64,000 nucleotides of DNA from Emmonsiellopsis sp. PD_33 (lineage: Eukaryota; Ascomycota; Eurotiomycetes; Onygenales; Ajellomycetaceae): NCBI GenBank assembly GCA_032988165.1, contig JANTQF010000007.1:186001-250000 (forward strand). The letters are read 5' to 3'. Shown piece after piece: positions 1 through 10,941 of this stretch. A program made the translations under genes and the position numbers. Position 1 is the stretch's first letter, and each line of letters starts with the position of its first letter. Below the pieces are notes generated by a model. That model was not told the origin of the DNA, searched no databases, and saw only the letters and a list, made by a program, of their open reading frames with translations.

Positions 1-1
1 A

Positions 2-250
2 CGTGGACACAGGCAACGAATACGGCTTTCAGACTTTCCAGTGTACGTAGAATGGGTCGAAGAGTCAAACGAAGAACGTCCAATGGACTCTCCAACAGAA
101 CAGATCAGGCACCATGAAGAGCAATTCAACGGGCAAACTAGATGGAAGATGATAGGAAAAGCAAAATTGGTAAAGTCGAGAAACAAACATGTAGTGCTGT
201 CTTTAACTTCAAGTTCTAGTTATCAAGGAGAATCAGGAGAAGAAAAATGA
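2..250 (+). other. possible C-terminal coding piece entering from the left edge
   Basis: A reading frame is open from the first bases of the window to a TGA at 248-250, giving about 82 polar residues rich in Glu, Ser and Lys. It has no in-frame ATG near its beginning, so if real it would be the last exon of a gene that starts outside the window. I recognise no domain in it. A purely chance open frame of this length is possible. Confidence 0.2.
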
Positions 251-843
251 AATGGATAAGGGTTACAATGATCACGTGACTTAATGTATTTGCTTATCTA
301 ATCGATTTCCTCCGATCACGCCATCGCCGGCCAATTTCAAGAGAAAGAAGTTGATGCTGAAGATGATTCATTATTCAAAATATTTTATTTATTTGAGAAA
401 CCCCCCTTCATTACTCCCAAAAAATCAGACGTTCACATTTTCCTTGACGGTTTATAGATTTCCTTGATTAATGCGATTTGGCAATCCGCCGAAAAAGCAA
501 AATCCCTTATCTCTGCCAAAACCTTAAGAGGCGGATTCTCTTATCGGACTGCTTCTCCGAAATACCCCTGCCGCCTTCCGCGGAATTGCCCATTAGGAGT
601 CATTACATCTGATATCTATACACCGAGGAGCCAACAGAGCGGATTCATCTTCATATATGTGTATCATATTCCCCCGTTGATTTCTTGGTTTTGGTTTCTA
701 CTTCGTGTTTAAACTTGTTTTACTACTATCTTCCCCTTTTCCTTTACGCGCGCATTTGGAAAGATCTATACGATATACCCTAGATCTTGTCCTTTTGCAC
801 CCACCAACATTCGAAGCGCACCAAACATCCCATCTCATAAAAA
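251..843. promoter_or_regulatory. upstream region of the siroheme synthase gene with a CACGTG site
   Basis: No gene is visible. A TCACGTGA palindrome lies at 272-279. CACGTG is the core bound by Cbf1-type bHLH factors, which in yeast act with Met4 on sulfur genes, so it is a plausible control site for the MET1-type gene starting at 844. The distance (about 570 bp) is long and the motif is common, so this is inference. Pyrimidine-rich sequence (710-840) runs up to the ATG, as is usual for fungal leaders. Confidence 0.35.
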
Positions 844-2644
844 ATGAGAGACCTATCATGCGAAGTCTCGGGCCCAGCACCGCTGCTTGCTGCCCTAGAC
901 ACAAAAGCGCAAGTTCATCTGATCATCGGCGCGAACCCCCTAGCAGCTGCGCGCTGCACCAAATGTCTGGATGTGGGCGCAATCCCGATTATAATTGCAC
1001 CTACGGGTGTAGATATGCATCCTACGCTTTCGCAGAAGATCGAAGATGGCCGGGTCCGCTGGATTGCGCGGGAGTTTCAAGATGAGGACTTGAAGACGTT
1101 GGGGAGGGAGGAGGTGGAGAATGTTGTTGATGCGGTGTTTGTTACCGTTGGCGCGAATAACCCATTGAGTAAGCTTTTATTATATTCCAATACTAATTGA
1201 TATCTGAGAAATTATGTTAACATTCATTTGCCCAGGCGCGCATATATCAAGTCTCTGCCGCAGGCTGCGGATTCCCGTAAATGTATCAGATGCTCCAGAT
1301 CTCTGTACATTTACTCTTCTGTCCACTTACTCTGATGGCCCTCTACACATTGGAATTACGACCTCTGGGCGGGGCTGCAAACTCGCCGCTCGACTGCGGC
1401 GTGAAATTTCCGCCTACCTCCCTTCCGGACTTGGGGCCGCCATCGAGACGCTAGGGACTATACGAAGGCGTATCTGGGAAGAAGACCAGAGCACTAACCA
1501 GTCGCCTGAAAATCTACATTTTGAAGTTGACGACGATGACTCGACTGCTCAGAAACACACGTTCAACTCCCTCATCACATCTGAGGATAGCGAGGCGGCA
1601 AAAACACGCAGGATGCGCTGGTTGTCGCAGATCTGCGAATATTGGCCATTACGTCGGCTGGCGACTATCACCGGTGCGGATATGGAGGCTATACTTGCAG
1701 CATATCGATCCGCGAGCGCAAAGGTTTCCATCACTCCTGAGAACGGGCTAGGATTACCACCAAAGAAGGGAAAGATCATTCTCGCTGGCTCAGGACCGGG
1801 CCATCCGGATCTCCTCACCCTAGCGACCCACCTCGCCATCAAAAACGCAGATCTCATCTTAGCCGACAAACTTGTCCCAGCCGCCGTTCTGGATCTGATA
1901 CCCCGACGAACAGAAGTGCACATCGCTAGAAAATTCCCCGGAAACGCAGATCGGGCGCAGGAGGAGTTACTCGAAATGGGCATTGCGGGTCTACGGGCTG
2001 GCAGGACGGTCCTGAGACTGAAGCAAGGAGACCCATATCTGTACGGACGAGGGGCGGAGGAGTATGAATTTTTCAGAAACGAGGGGTATATTCCTGTCGT
2101 CCTACCCGGTATCACTAGTGCATTTAGCGCTCCATTGTTCGCAGATATACCTGCTACGCACCGCGGTGTCTCCGACCAAGTGCTCGTCTGCACGGGGACG
2201 GGGCGAAAGGGCGCAGCGCCTGTTCCACCCAGCTATGTATCGACGCAAACGGTTGTGTTCCTTATGGCTTTGCATAGGCTTCCTTCTCTTATTAAGTCTC
2301 TCACGTCTCGTCCAGAGGGGGATGATAGTCCCGTCTCGCGCGCCCTTTGGCCCAAAGAGACACCCTGTGCGGTGATCGAGAGGGCGTCATGTGCCGATCA
2401 GCGAGTTATCCGGTCCACACTGGAACATGTTTGTTTTGCTGTTCAGGAGGAGGGATCAAGACCGCCTGGATTGCTTGTTGTGGGGGCAAGTTGCGAGGTT
2501 CTTCATTCGTCGAAGGGGGAGAAGTGGACTGTTGAGGATGGATTTAAGGGGCTGGATGAGCTTGGGGAGGAGGAAGGGATGGCTGTTATTAAGGAATTAG
2601 GGAGCGAGGAGAAGGCTTATAATTTCATGTCTCGAGATTCCTAG
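844..2644 (+). CDS. MET1: siroheme synthase / uroporphyrinogen-III C-methyltransferase (Met1 type, fused Met8-like domain)
   Basis: Two exons, 844-1168 and 1236-2644, joined through a 67-nt intron (GTAAGC donor, TACTAAT branch at 1191, CCCAG acceptor) give 577 aa. The N-terminal part (about 1-230) resembles the NAD-dependent precorrin-2 dehydrogenase/ferrochelatase (Met8-like) domain, with a relaxed nucleotide-binding motif around IIGANPLAAARC. From about residue 288 a full SUMT domain follows: GSGPGHPDLLT, RLKQGDPYLYGRGAEE, PGITSAFSAP and THRGVSDQ are all present. The enzyme makes siroheme, the cofactor of sulfite and nitrite reductases. The same fusion order is known from other fungi. An acidic linker of about 60 residues separates the domains. 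The gene stands alone on its strand, with a CACGTG site far upstream. Confidence 0.93.
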
Positions 2645-3133
2645 GTGAGAATTGTTTTATGTCGACGTGCTTGATGATATTATGGGTTTCTTTTTTGTTT
2701 CAACATTTGCATTTGCATAGCATGGGTGACATCAGCGGGCTGAATTTTGGGATGGACATGTCATTTTTAGAGAATATTTAGATTTCTTAGAGATTTAACA
2801 TCTCAATATATGTATACTTATAGCTATATACCCGATTATACTAAGCATCATAGATCCACCTAAAAGCATTTGTCTCTTGTTGTACGGAGGAGATCAAAAA
2901 TACATAGCGTAATCGAAATACCAAAAATACCCCGCTGTTCTAGAACCCCCACGGAATTCCCCAGCCAAGCAAACACGCCAAACATGATGCCAGCCAGCTT
3001 TAAATAGATCGCGGCCAAATAACTCGCCGCGAAGGAAGGCTGGCTTCATCAGGAGAGAATTCTCATCAAACCCTCACCATCTCCCCAATCTATACACATT
3101 ATCCACCCGAGAATCGCCAGACATACCTTCACC
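2645..3133. other. intergenic, MET1 to SelK-like gene
   Basis: An AT-rich 3' region (2660-2850) is followed by a CT-rich leader (3060-3133) running into the next ATG. I see no gene or repeat. Confidence 0.6.
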
Positions 3134-3708
3134 ATGTCTTCTCCAAAGCCCTACGTCTCCAACGGGCACATGCTGCAAAGGTATGCAATCCCCTCCTTCA
3201 CATAACTACTATATCCAACCAGGCAGGCAGACAATCTGACATTCCCTCCCAGCCCACCCATCTCAGCACGTATCCGCAACCTTATCGACGGCCTGTATAT
3301 CTTCTTCGGCCTGTATTTCGTCAGTTTCTTCACGGTACGTTGCGTCTCCCCCCCCCCCCCCCCCATCGCTGCCCCGCAGACCACGTCTCCTCAAACCGGG
3401 CCTCGCCCTCTCCTTCCACTAAACCCAAACACCACGCATGCATGCCCTAACTAATTCTCTTTTTTTTTCATCTACAGCTCCGCGCTTCCGAAGCCGCTCA
3501 AAACTCGCAATTTAACGTCCGGAACTCGCGCAACTCACAAGCAAATAGACCGAGATGGGGTGGTTCGACGGGGAGCGGAGGGGGTGGTGGTGGTGATGGT
3601 GGGTTTGGAAAGAGACCCGGTGGGGGAGGTGGAGGGGCGGGTGGGCCGTCGAGGAGGATTGGGAGGGTGGATGATATCCGGGCGCCGGAGTGTGGGAGTT
3701 GTCGGTGA
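3134..3708 (+). CDS. selenoprotein K-like ER membrane protein, cysteine form
   Basis: Three exons (3134-3180, 3253-3334, 3478-3708) encode 119 aa. The order matches the SelK/SelG family: a short luminal start with YVSNGHML (animal SelK has a YISNGQVL-type start), one membrane segment (about 27-44, LIDGLYIFFGLYFVSFFT), then a Gly/Arg-rich cytosolic tail, the PSRRIGRVDDIRAPE stretch, and a C-terminal end ECGSCR. Animal SelK ends with selenocysteine in a GGUGR context; here cysteine takes that place and a second Cys makes a CxxC. Family members act in the ER membrane in ERAD and protein S-acylation; the role here is inferred. Intron 2 contains 17 consecutive C at 3348-3364. The gene is easy to miss because exons 1 and 2 are tiny. 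Confidence 0.75.
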
Positions 3709-4923
3709 TCAGATGGGGATCTTGAAATTGGAGGGGCATGGAAATCGAAGCCGTTTTTTGCTCGAAAGGGGGAATTGGAGGGGGATGTGATCGTTCTATA
3801 TGCTGCGTTTTGTTTTCTTTCTTGTGGTGGTTGGATTGATGGCCCTGTTGATCTTCCGCAGTTTATCCGCTGAGATACCGGTCTATGTTTAATGATGCTT
3901 TATGTCTCTAAGGTTACGACTATTGATATTTTCAAATCACTTGAATACATACATATATCTGCATTTCTTTGGCAGGTGCTAGTATTGTTCGAAAGTTAAG
4001 GATCTCGACCCCTATATGCCATCGGAGTTGACCGTCTAGGGAAAATCCACCCAGGCCAATAACTTCAAAACAACAAAAATGCACTACTTGGCCATATTGT
4101 TTAATTAAAATACTACCCCCCTCAGATACCCCATATCACGCATCTAAAACATCAATAACTTAGAAGGAATGATATCCGGCGTTGGGCGGCGATGTCGCAT
4201 CGATTAAATATTTAGGGCATGTCACGTTCTAGAATTTCCGAGCGCGTGGAGACAACGGGTGGAGGAGGGGTTACATTCCATCATGACAGGTTTATAAATT
4301 TATATCTTCACGTTTGTCTTCATTTACAAACATCCCTCGTTTGTTAATACATCCCCAATTACTGCTAGTGAGGGCTAAGAAGTCTGAAATGGGATTCCTT
4401 TGGTGAGTGGCTTCATGCGCCTGTTTATCTGTCTGTTCTGTTCCCCGCCCTGCATATATGCGGGATACTTCATCTTCTCCATGACCTTCCTGGGGGGCGT
4501 TTGCCTCAGTAGTTTCTTAGTTTCAAGGGAGAAATTATAGGAATTACTTCCGCACTTCTCACCAATGCTTTTTTTCCGTTGATGCAAATGCTGTGTGCAG
4601 ACGTTGATATCGGATGGAGAGCCAGGGCGCGGATCTGAAATCCCACCATGGATCTCGTTTTGCTATGATCTAAGAGTTTTGTTGACCGATTGGGGAAAAG
4701 TCCTCTTGTTATATGATAATATCTTCTCTCTTGCTATCGTATACTTTTGTTTTGTTCATGATCCTCGCCCCAAAATATTGCATCATATCCTTTAACGGCA
4801 ATCCATGCTAATGATATATCTAGATCCCCAAACTCCTCGATATATCGATTTCCACCTGATTGCATATCCAGCGGCATTCGTCCCCAAAAAAATACACAAA
4901 GCCAAACACCCATCCCCAAAACC
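3709..4923. other. intergenic, SelK-like gene to deoC
   Basis: About 1.2 kb without a convincing gene on either strand; the few open frames are short and of low complexity. From about 4850 the sequence becomes C/A-rich and leads into the aldolase start at 4924. Confidence 0.6.
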
Positions 4924-5763
4924 ATGGCCACCCAAATCCCCAAAACCGACTCAGAATGGGACACCCTAATCACCGCAACCCTCACCTCCCTCCCCACAAT
5001 CAACCCAACCGCCTACCCACCCCCCTCTAACCCCCTCACCACCATTCCCAAAACAATCGACCACACCCAACTCTCCCTCCCCGCCACATCGTCCCAAATC
5101 GACACCCTCTGCGCCGAAGCCCTCAAGCACAACTTCGCAACCGTCTGCGTGCGCGCAGACCACGTCTCCCGCGCCGTCTCCCACCTCCGCGGCAGCGCCA
5201 TTGGCGTCGCATGCGTCATCGGTTTCCACGAGGGGACATACCCTACCGAGTCGAAGACGGGGGAAACCCGCGCCGCTGTGCGGGATGGCGCGGCTGAGTT
5301 GGACATGGTTATTAATTATCCCAAGTTGAAGGAGGGGTTGTATGGGGATGTTTATGCGGATGTTGCCGCCGTGCGGAAGGCGGCTGATGATGCCGCTACT
5401 ACTACTGCTACTGCTGCTCCTGTTGGGCTGAAGGTTATTCTGGAAACATCCCAGTTAACCCGTGAGCAGATTGTGGCGGGCTCGGTGATTTCGTGTCTGG
5501 CTGGGGCGGATTTTGTGAAGACTAGTACGGGGTTTAATGGGGCGGGGGCTAGTGTGGAGAATGTCGCGTTGATGAGGGCTGTTTGTGAGGCGGTGCGGAA
5601 GGAGGTGAAGGTTAAGGCGAGTGGGGGGGTTAGGACGGCGGAGGATTGTGTGAAGATGATTAGGGCCGGGGCGGAGAGGATAGGGGCTAGTGCTGGATTG
5701 AAGATTGTGGAGGAGTTGAGTGGGAAGGGGGATGGGGTTGTTGGGGAGGAGGGAGGGTATTAA
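4924..5763 (+). CDS. deoC: deoxyribose-phosphate aldolase
   Basis: Intronless, 279 aa. The enzyme splits 2-deoxyribose-5-phosphate into glyceraldehyde-3-phosphate and acetaldehyde through a Schiff base. The DeoC TIM barrel begins at about residue 42 (TIDHTQL). Asp127 (ELDMVINY), the Schiff-base Lys199 (DFVKTSTGF) and Lys231 (VKASGG) match the catalytic triad of the family. The first 40 residues are a Pro/Thr-rich extension. A GC-poor Ala/Thr insertion (about 155-166) sits in a loop. Base use is striking: the first 300 nt of the coding strand are very C-rich and the last 300 nt very G-rich, although the frame is intact throughout. There is no operon-like neighbour; it is a stand-alone nucleoside-salvage gene. 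Confidence 0.93.
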   Translation: MATQIPKTDSEWDTLITATLTSLPTINPTAYPPPSNPLTTIPKTIDHTQLSLPATSSQIDTLCAEALKHNFATVCVRADHVSRAVSHLRGSAIGVACVIGFHEGTYPTESKTGETRAAVRDGAAELDMVINYPKLKEGLYGDVYADVAAVRKAADDAATTTATAAPVGLKVILETSQLTREQIVAGSVISCLAGADFVKTSTGFNGAGASVENVALMRAVCEAVRKEVKVKASGGVRTAEDCVKMIRAGAERIGASAGLKIVEELSGKGDGVVGEEGGY

Positions 5764-6405
5764 GGGGGGGTATTTGCTTTTTTTGTCATGTTTTCAGTTT
5801 GGGAGGGGAATTTGTTGATGTGTTTAGCATCTATGCTTCTAGCTATGTATTGAAATGGCGATAAAGTTAAAAGACCTTGCTGAATTGAAAGTAACTTCTT
5901 ATAGTAACTAGAGGTTATATCTTCCGGTCTGTAACAATGAAGTTTTGGGCAGCGATTCTCAATAAGCTAGGAGGGAATGGTCAGTAAATATCTATTGGAG
6001 CACAACATATCCCCTTCAATATCCTTTTGGCTTCATGGGCCTAGAGAAAAGTAAGAAAGAATAGACATCGCAATATCTTTTTTGTCTTGTTGACGGAAGG
6101 TTAAGGTCGAGGATCTGATAAGATAACCGCCTGATGAAGATCGTGGTCACGTGAATATAAAACCCAAAAATATCTCGAGCAATTCCAGGATGCTCCCAAC
6201 ATTCAGCTTTGAATATTATCTGCCAACCACAGAATTGGTTAGCCCTTCAGTATAGATCACATAGTATACAGCTGGTGCGGAGCATCCTCCTGTAAGCCAG
6301 AGTTTAGCCCGCAAACCCAGCTGCTGAAACTTTCGTTATCCGCCAACTCAATCCTGCCTGTCTCGACAGCTACCAATCTCTTGCAAAGCTTCATAGCAGC
6401 CAACC
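5764..6405. other. intergenic, deoC to SPOUT methyltransferase
   Basis: There is no gene. A GTCACGTGAA motif lies near 6146-6155 (CACGTG core), about 250 bp before the next start. Apart from that the sequence is unremarkable and AT-rich. Confidence 0.5.
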
Positions 6406-7689
6406 ATGCATAAATCAAAGGTACGTCAAATATTGAAAGATACTTATTGGGGTCAGCGATACTAAATAACCCTTGCATCGTCTAGAAAAGAAAGACATCC
6501 CACGACCAAGCCTCCAACAATGGCAGTGCGGAGGTGGACACCTCGAAACCCACCGCCGTCTTTACCCCGACTGGGGGCAGATCACATACGCTGAGCATTG
6601 CTCTCCCAGGCAGCATCATTGCAAAGTACGTCCTATCAATTTATCCCCCATTTGAAACGGAACCCCTCAATAAATATCTCCAAAACCTAACAAAACCCCC
6701 CCTCCCTCCGCAGTGCCCAATCCCACGAACAAAAAACCTATCTAGCCGGCGCAATCGCGCGCGCCCTCGCAGTCTTCTGCGTCGACGAGGTCGTAATTTT
6801 CGACGACGACATCCGAGCCTCCTCCCAGTCAAATGCGAACCAGAACCAGAATACAAACGAAGATGATTACACCGCATATTCCGACCCATCCCATTTCCTC
6901 GCCCACCTACTCTCCTATCTCGAAACCCCGCCCTATCTCCGAAAATACCTGTTCCCCATGCATCGCAACCTTCGCACAGCGGGGACTTTACCTAGTCTAG
7001 ACATGCCGCATCATATACGGGCAAATGAGTGGTGTGAATATCGCGAGGGGGTCACGGTTGGTGCGGGGGAAGAGCAGGGGGTTGCGGAGTGGGATGGTAG
7101 CGAGAAGAAGAAGAAAGGGAAGAAGGGTAAACATGAGAAAGAAGCGGATGCATCGGGGGGTTATACGATGGTCAACACAGGCTTGCTGGAGCAAGTCCGT
7201 CTTCCACATATCCCCGTCCCGGAATATACGCGGGTTACTGTGAAGTTCCGATCCGATGATGCATCCGAGGGAGCAGATGCGGTAGCGCCCACTGCCCCTC
7301 GTGAAGAGGCTGGATATTATTGGGGTTACAATGTCCGACGGTGTAACTCGCTTTCGTCTGTGTTTACGGAGTGTCCGTTTGAAGGCGGATATGACATGTC
7401 ATTCGGCACGTCGGAGCGTGGTGCGGCGCTGTCGGAGGTCATTGCGGGCGATGTTCCGAAGTTTGAGCATCTTATTGTCGTATTTGGAGGTGTGGCGGGG
7501 CTGGAAACTGCCGTCAAGGCGGATAAGGAGTTGCTGGAGAAGGGGCTGAAGCCGAGTGATGCGGATAAGATCTTTGATTATTGGGTTAATGTGCTTCCAG
7601 GGCAGGGTAGTCGGACTATTAGGACCGAGGAGGCGGTCTGGTTAGGGTTGATGGGGGTGAGGGGGATAGTGGAGAAGAATGGTTCGTAG
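6406..7689 (+). CDS. SPOUT-family RNA methyltransferase (SPOUT1/C9orf114 type)
   Basis: Three exons, 6406-6420, 6486-6625 and 6714-7689, give 376 aa, the same length as I recall for human SPOUT1. Exon 1 is only 15 nt (MHKSK); joined to exon 2 it makes MHKSKKRK, a basic nuclear-localisation-like start. Intron 1 has a TACTAAAT branch and TAG acceptor. The conserved core starts with GRSHTLSIALPGSIIAN and continues with TYLAGAIARALAVFCVDEVVIFDD, PPYLRKYLFP, LRTAGTLPSLDMPHH, EGVTVG, and the knot region FGGVAGLE with VLPGQGSRTIRTEEA near the C terminus. These are hallmarks of the Methyltrn_RNA_3 (DUF171) family of SAM-dependent RNA methyltransferases. Known homologues are nuclear; the RNA target here cannot be told. 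A Lys-rich loop (about 160) is lineage-variable. Confidence 0.85.
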
Positions 7690-8102
7690 GTAGGAATAGG
7701 GTTGGGTGTGAATGTTAAGATATCGGGAACTAGAGAGTTATTTGCATAAAGGGATATGGGATAGTGTATTTATCTGTGATTCGTATTCCACAATAGAACG
7801 ATAGACGGAAATAACCTGTGACGTTGGAGAATAGAATTATCCAATAAGACTCCCACGGTGTCTTTATTAACCCCCATGGCTTGTGCTGAAATCGCTTTTA
7901 TCTAAACCCAGCCGACAAATATATCAATGCCAAAATCAAACTCCGGGATGCCAATCCAGGGATACGAGATATATGAAAAGTGAAAATAAAACGCAACCTA
8001 AGTGCAATTAAATCGTGTACGTCCCGCAACAGATATATTCAAACACGAGGAAGCCCCAATGGCACTCCTCAGGTATATCCTCCAGATATATAAGTCGCCC
8101 GC
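7690..8102. other. convergent 3' region
   Basis: This is the space between the convergent methyltransferase (plus) and IPI3 (minus) genes. It is AT-rich, with no gene or repeat. Confidence 0.6.
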
Positions 8103-9904
8103 CTACTCATCGCCACTACTCATGTCATCCGTCTCGCTCGTCAACTCCTCTTCTTCAATCTCCATCTTCCTCATGACCGCATCCCCATTCTGTCCCTTCT
8201 TCTCAGCCTCAAAAAATGCCTCTCTCCGCTTAAGAGCGCGCTCCTCCTTTCTAGCCCGTTTCTCAATCCTTGATTGTTGGGCTCTTTGCTGCTTCTCATA
8301 GAGATCATTATTGTGATCTTCTAGAGTGGCAATGTGCTGCCGCAACTTGATCATCTCAGCTACACTGGCCTTGGATGTCGATTCTTGGTGGGAGATTTGC
8401 TTTTTGAGGAGCGCGATTTCTTCTCCCAAGGATTGAAGTTTGGGGCTTTCTAGGTCCTCTTGCGCTAATTGCTGTGATGGCTGGCTGTTGGAGTATTGCT
8501 GGGCGGCACCGGCATCCAATGAAGCGAACTCAGCTAGACCTTCCGATATCAAGGAGGAGGGGAAGAAGGGATGAGCTAATGCCTCGGAGAATGAACTGGT
8601 ATATTCTGCAGGATTTTCGGCTTGACTGATGCCGGACAGATGTGACGCGGAGGTTAGGTGTGCTTGGATGGCGTACGTTGGTGGGATGGCGTCTCCTAGT
8701 TGCGACGAATTTGAAAGAGCATGATCGTATCGTGGTTTGACGACGTTATGAACAGTGATGCTACCCCCTTGCTTGCCAATTGAGGGAAACCCGGCTGGTG
8801 GCAGCATCAGCAGATTCGTAACAGGGCAGGCATAACTTGTTATAGTCGATGCGTACCTCCCCTTGGCAATATCCCAAGACACAATCGCACCGCTTTTGTG
8901 ACCTGATAGTAGGGTCATGCCATCGTACGAGAGCGTGAGGCATTGAACCGCCCCAAGCTCCGAATTCGGTGGAAGCCAGCGCTCGTTGGCAGAAAGTTGT
9001 GAAGGGGTAGATTGTTGATTCGTATCGTGAAGGATATTTTGAGCCGAGGGTGTCTTGAAGAAATCTATCAACTGAATGCTGCCGTCGTCATATCCAACAT
9101 AAAATGCACGGTCCGCGGGGTCGACAGCTGAGCACAGTGGTGTGGCGGGGAGGAGGAATGTGCGTAATAATTTGCCTGTGCGATACTCCCACACTATGGC
9201 CGTATTATCGCGGGCGGTAGAAATTGCAATATTATTCCGGCTGTGACTGTGACCAACAGCGACGCTCGTAATTGGTGCTCTGTGGTGGGAAAATGTCCGT
9301 AGGGGAGAGTTGGGTTGGGTTTGTGTTTCGGAGGAAGAAGGTTTGGAAAAGGAGGTCAAACTGGGCAATGACCATACGTGGACGTTGGCATCTTCGGAGC
9401 CGGAGAGGATGAAGTTATTCGTAGGATCTACAATCAAAGAGGTTACGGGCTGTAAATGCGATGCGGAGGTCGAAATCTGCCGGCCTGTGCAGGTCTATGA
9501 AAAGTTAGAGATCGCGCAGATCGCAACAGATTTGACGCCCGGAAACAACTTACCTCCCATATAATAAGTCTTCCGCCTTCTGTGCCCAGAACTAGCAATC
9601 CTGGCTCATGATCTCTGCCTGCCCATGCTAGACTTCGAATGCGCTCTGGGAAAGGTACTGTTGCTTCCTGGTTGCCTTTCTCGCGGCTGTATACATGAAC
9701 CACGGCCTTCCCCGCCTGCGACGCAAATACATGCGAGTCGCTAACAACTAAACAATTGGATTCGGTAGAGCTCTTCTTGAAAGCCGATCGGAGCGATTGC
9801 GCCGGCTGGAATTCATGTACGCAGATCCCAACATCCTTGAGAGAGGGCGAAATTTGCTGATTGTTGGACGTTAGGAACGACGCCACAAAGCTCTCGGAGA
9901 GCAT
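8103..9904 (-). CDS. IPI3: pre-rRNA-processing WD40 protein Ipi3 (Rix1 complex)
   Basis: Two exons on the minus strand, 9904-9554 and 9494-8103, joined in phase 0 through a 59-nt intron (GTAAGT; CATAG acceptor), encode 580 aa. WD40 repeats cover about 55-380: LAWAGRDHEPGLLVLGTEGGRLIIWE, FILSGSEDANVHVWSL, IAISTARDNTAIVWEYRTGKLLRTF, FYVGYDDGSIQLIDFF and LLSGHKSGAIVSWDI. After them come a linker, a coiled coil (about 480-550, IALLKKQISHQ to KRARKEERALKRR) and an acidic end (EIEEEELTSETDDMSSGDE). This order and length fit Ipi3/WDR18, which with Rix1 and Ipi1 acts in ITS2 processing and pre-60S maturation in the nucleus. The first ATG after an upstream stop in this frame was taken as the start. 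Confidence 0.88.
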
Positions 9905-10941
9905 GAGGAGCTGTAGGGAGATGTCCTCTCCGGAGACAAACTCTTAGAAAAGGCACTGATTGCGTGGGAATTCCTTGTTCCTCCCAGACGGATTATATCT
10001 CCATATTCTTCGACCTGGATATTTTTTCGAGCTTGGAGGTTGCGCTGTTTGTCCTGTTTGCATCTGTTATCAGATGGCGGATAATCTATTCTCCGGCGAT
10101 ATCGCCAACTCAAATCCAACATCACTCCAACATCAAAGACATCCAACCGCCGGAATATCGTTGTTTCTTTCATCCTATTCCTGAACTGGTTTCTTTATTC
10201 GCCTTGCTACTGGATTTCAACATGTATTTAGGTTTTCGATCTGTGCTATTTTTTCCCCTACCACACATGCTCCACGTCCAAGCATGGAGACACCAGGGGC
10301 TGCCAGATGATAAAGGATCTGCTTCCCCAGAGAGTTTGGAGCATGAACTTGAAGCCAACAAACTTTGCACAGAAAGCCTTCTTGCTGTATGATTGCCAAC
10401 TTCAATTCGTCGAAGTGTTTGAACAAGCTAGAAGTTGGAACGGAACTGCCTGTCCACACTGGTCACCCACCAACTCTGGCCCAACCGTATCGAATAACCA
10501 ACTCGAAAAGGTCGGGATGCTGGTCCATCCACTCTAGATATTGCTATTGGTTCTTCGGAACCCCGGAGATGGTTTCTAAAAGGATGCTGCTTGCTACAAA
10601 CCCTGTCACAGACAGGAGCCATGACAATCCCGTTTACCATGTTTCACGTAGTGTCCTTGCAAGCTTTATTTTGCCCTTTCGGAGTTATTCTATCTTAAGT
10701 TGTTGTTGGTGAACCCCCGGCCTCCATCCACCGGTTCGCCTGTTTTCATCCAACGTGCTTTGTTTATATTTCTAGGGGGGAATGGGACATGCCGTTGCTC
10801 AGTCTCAGTTGGTTTCACAAAAAAACTCACCTCACTAATTGATAACCTAGTGATTTGACAGGCTACCACAAGGGGCTAACTTTTGATTTCTCCCTTCTAT
10901 GCATAAATAAACGGACCCGTCAGATTATTCCTTCCCGACAA
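9905..10941. other. intergenic of about 1 kb between divergent genes
   Basis: Several short overlapping open frames occur on both strands, but none shows a domain, a sensible start or consistent splice sites. It is likely promoter sequence for IPI3 (minus) and the next plus-strand gene. Confidence 0.45.

Noticed and set aside
1549..2193. Long antisense open frame (214 codons) over MET1
   Set aside because: It is a shadow of the SUMT coding frame; no domain and no splice or start support.
3706..3708. Possible selenocysteine readthrough at the TGA of the SelK-like gene
   Set aside because: TGA follows a complete CGSCR end with Cys already at the Sec position; ascomycetes lack Sec machinery.
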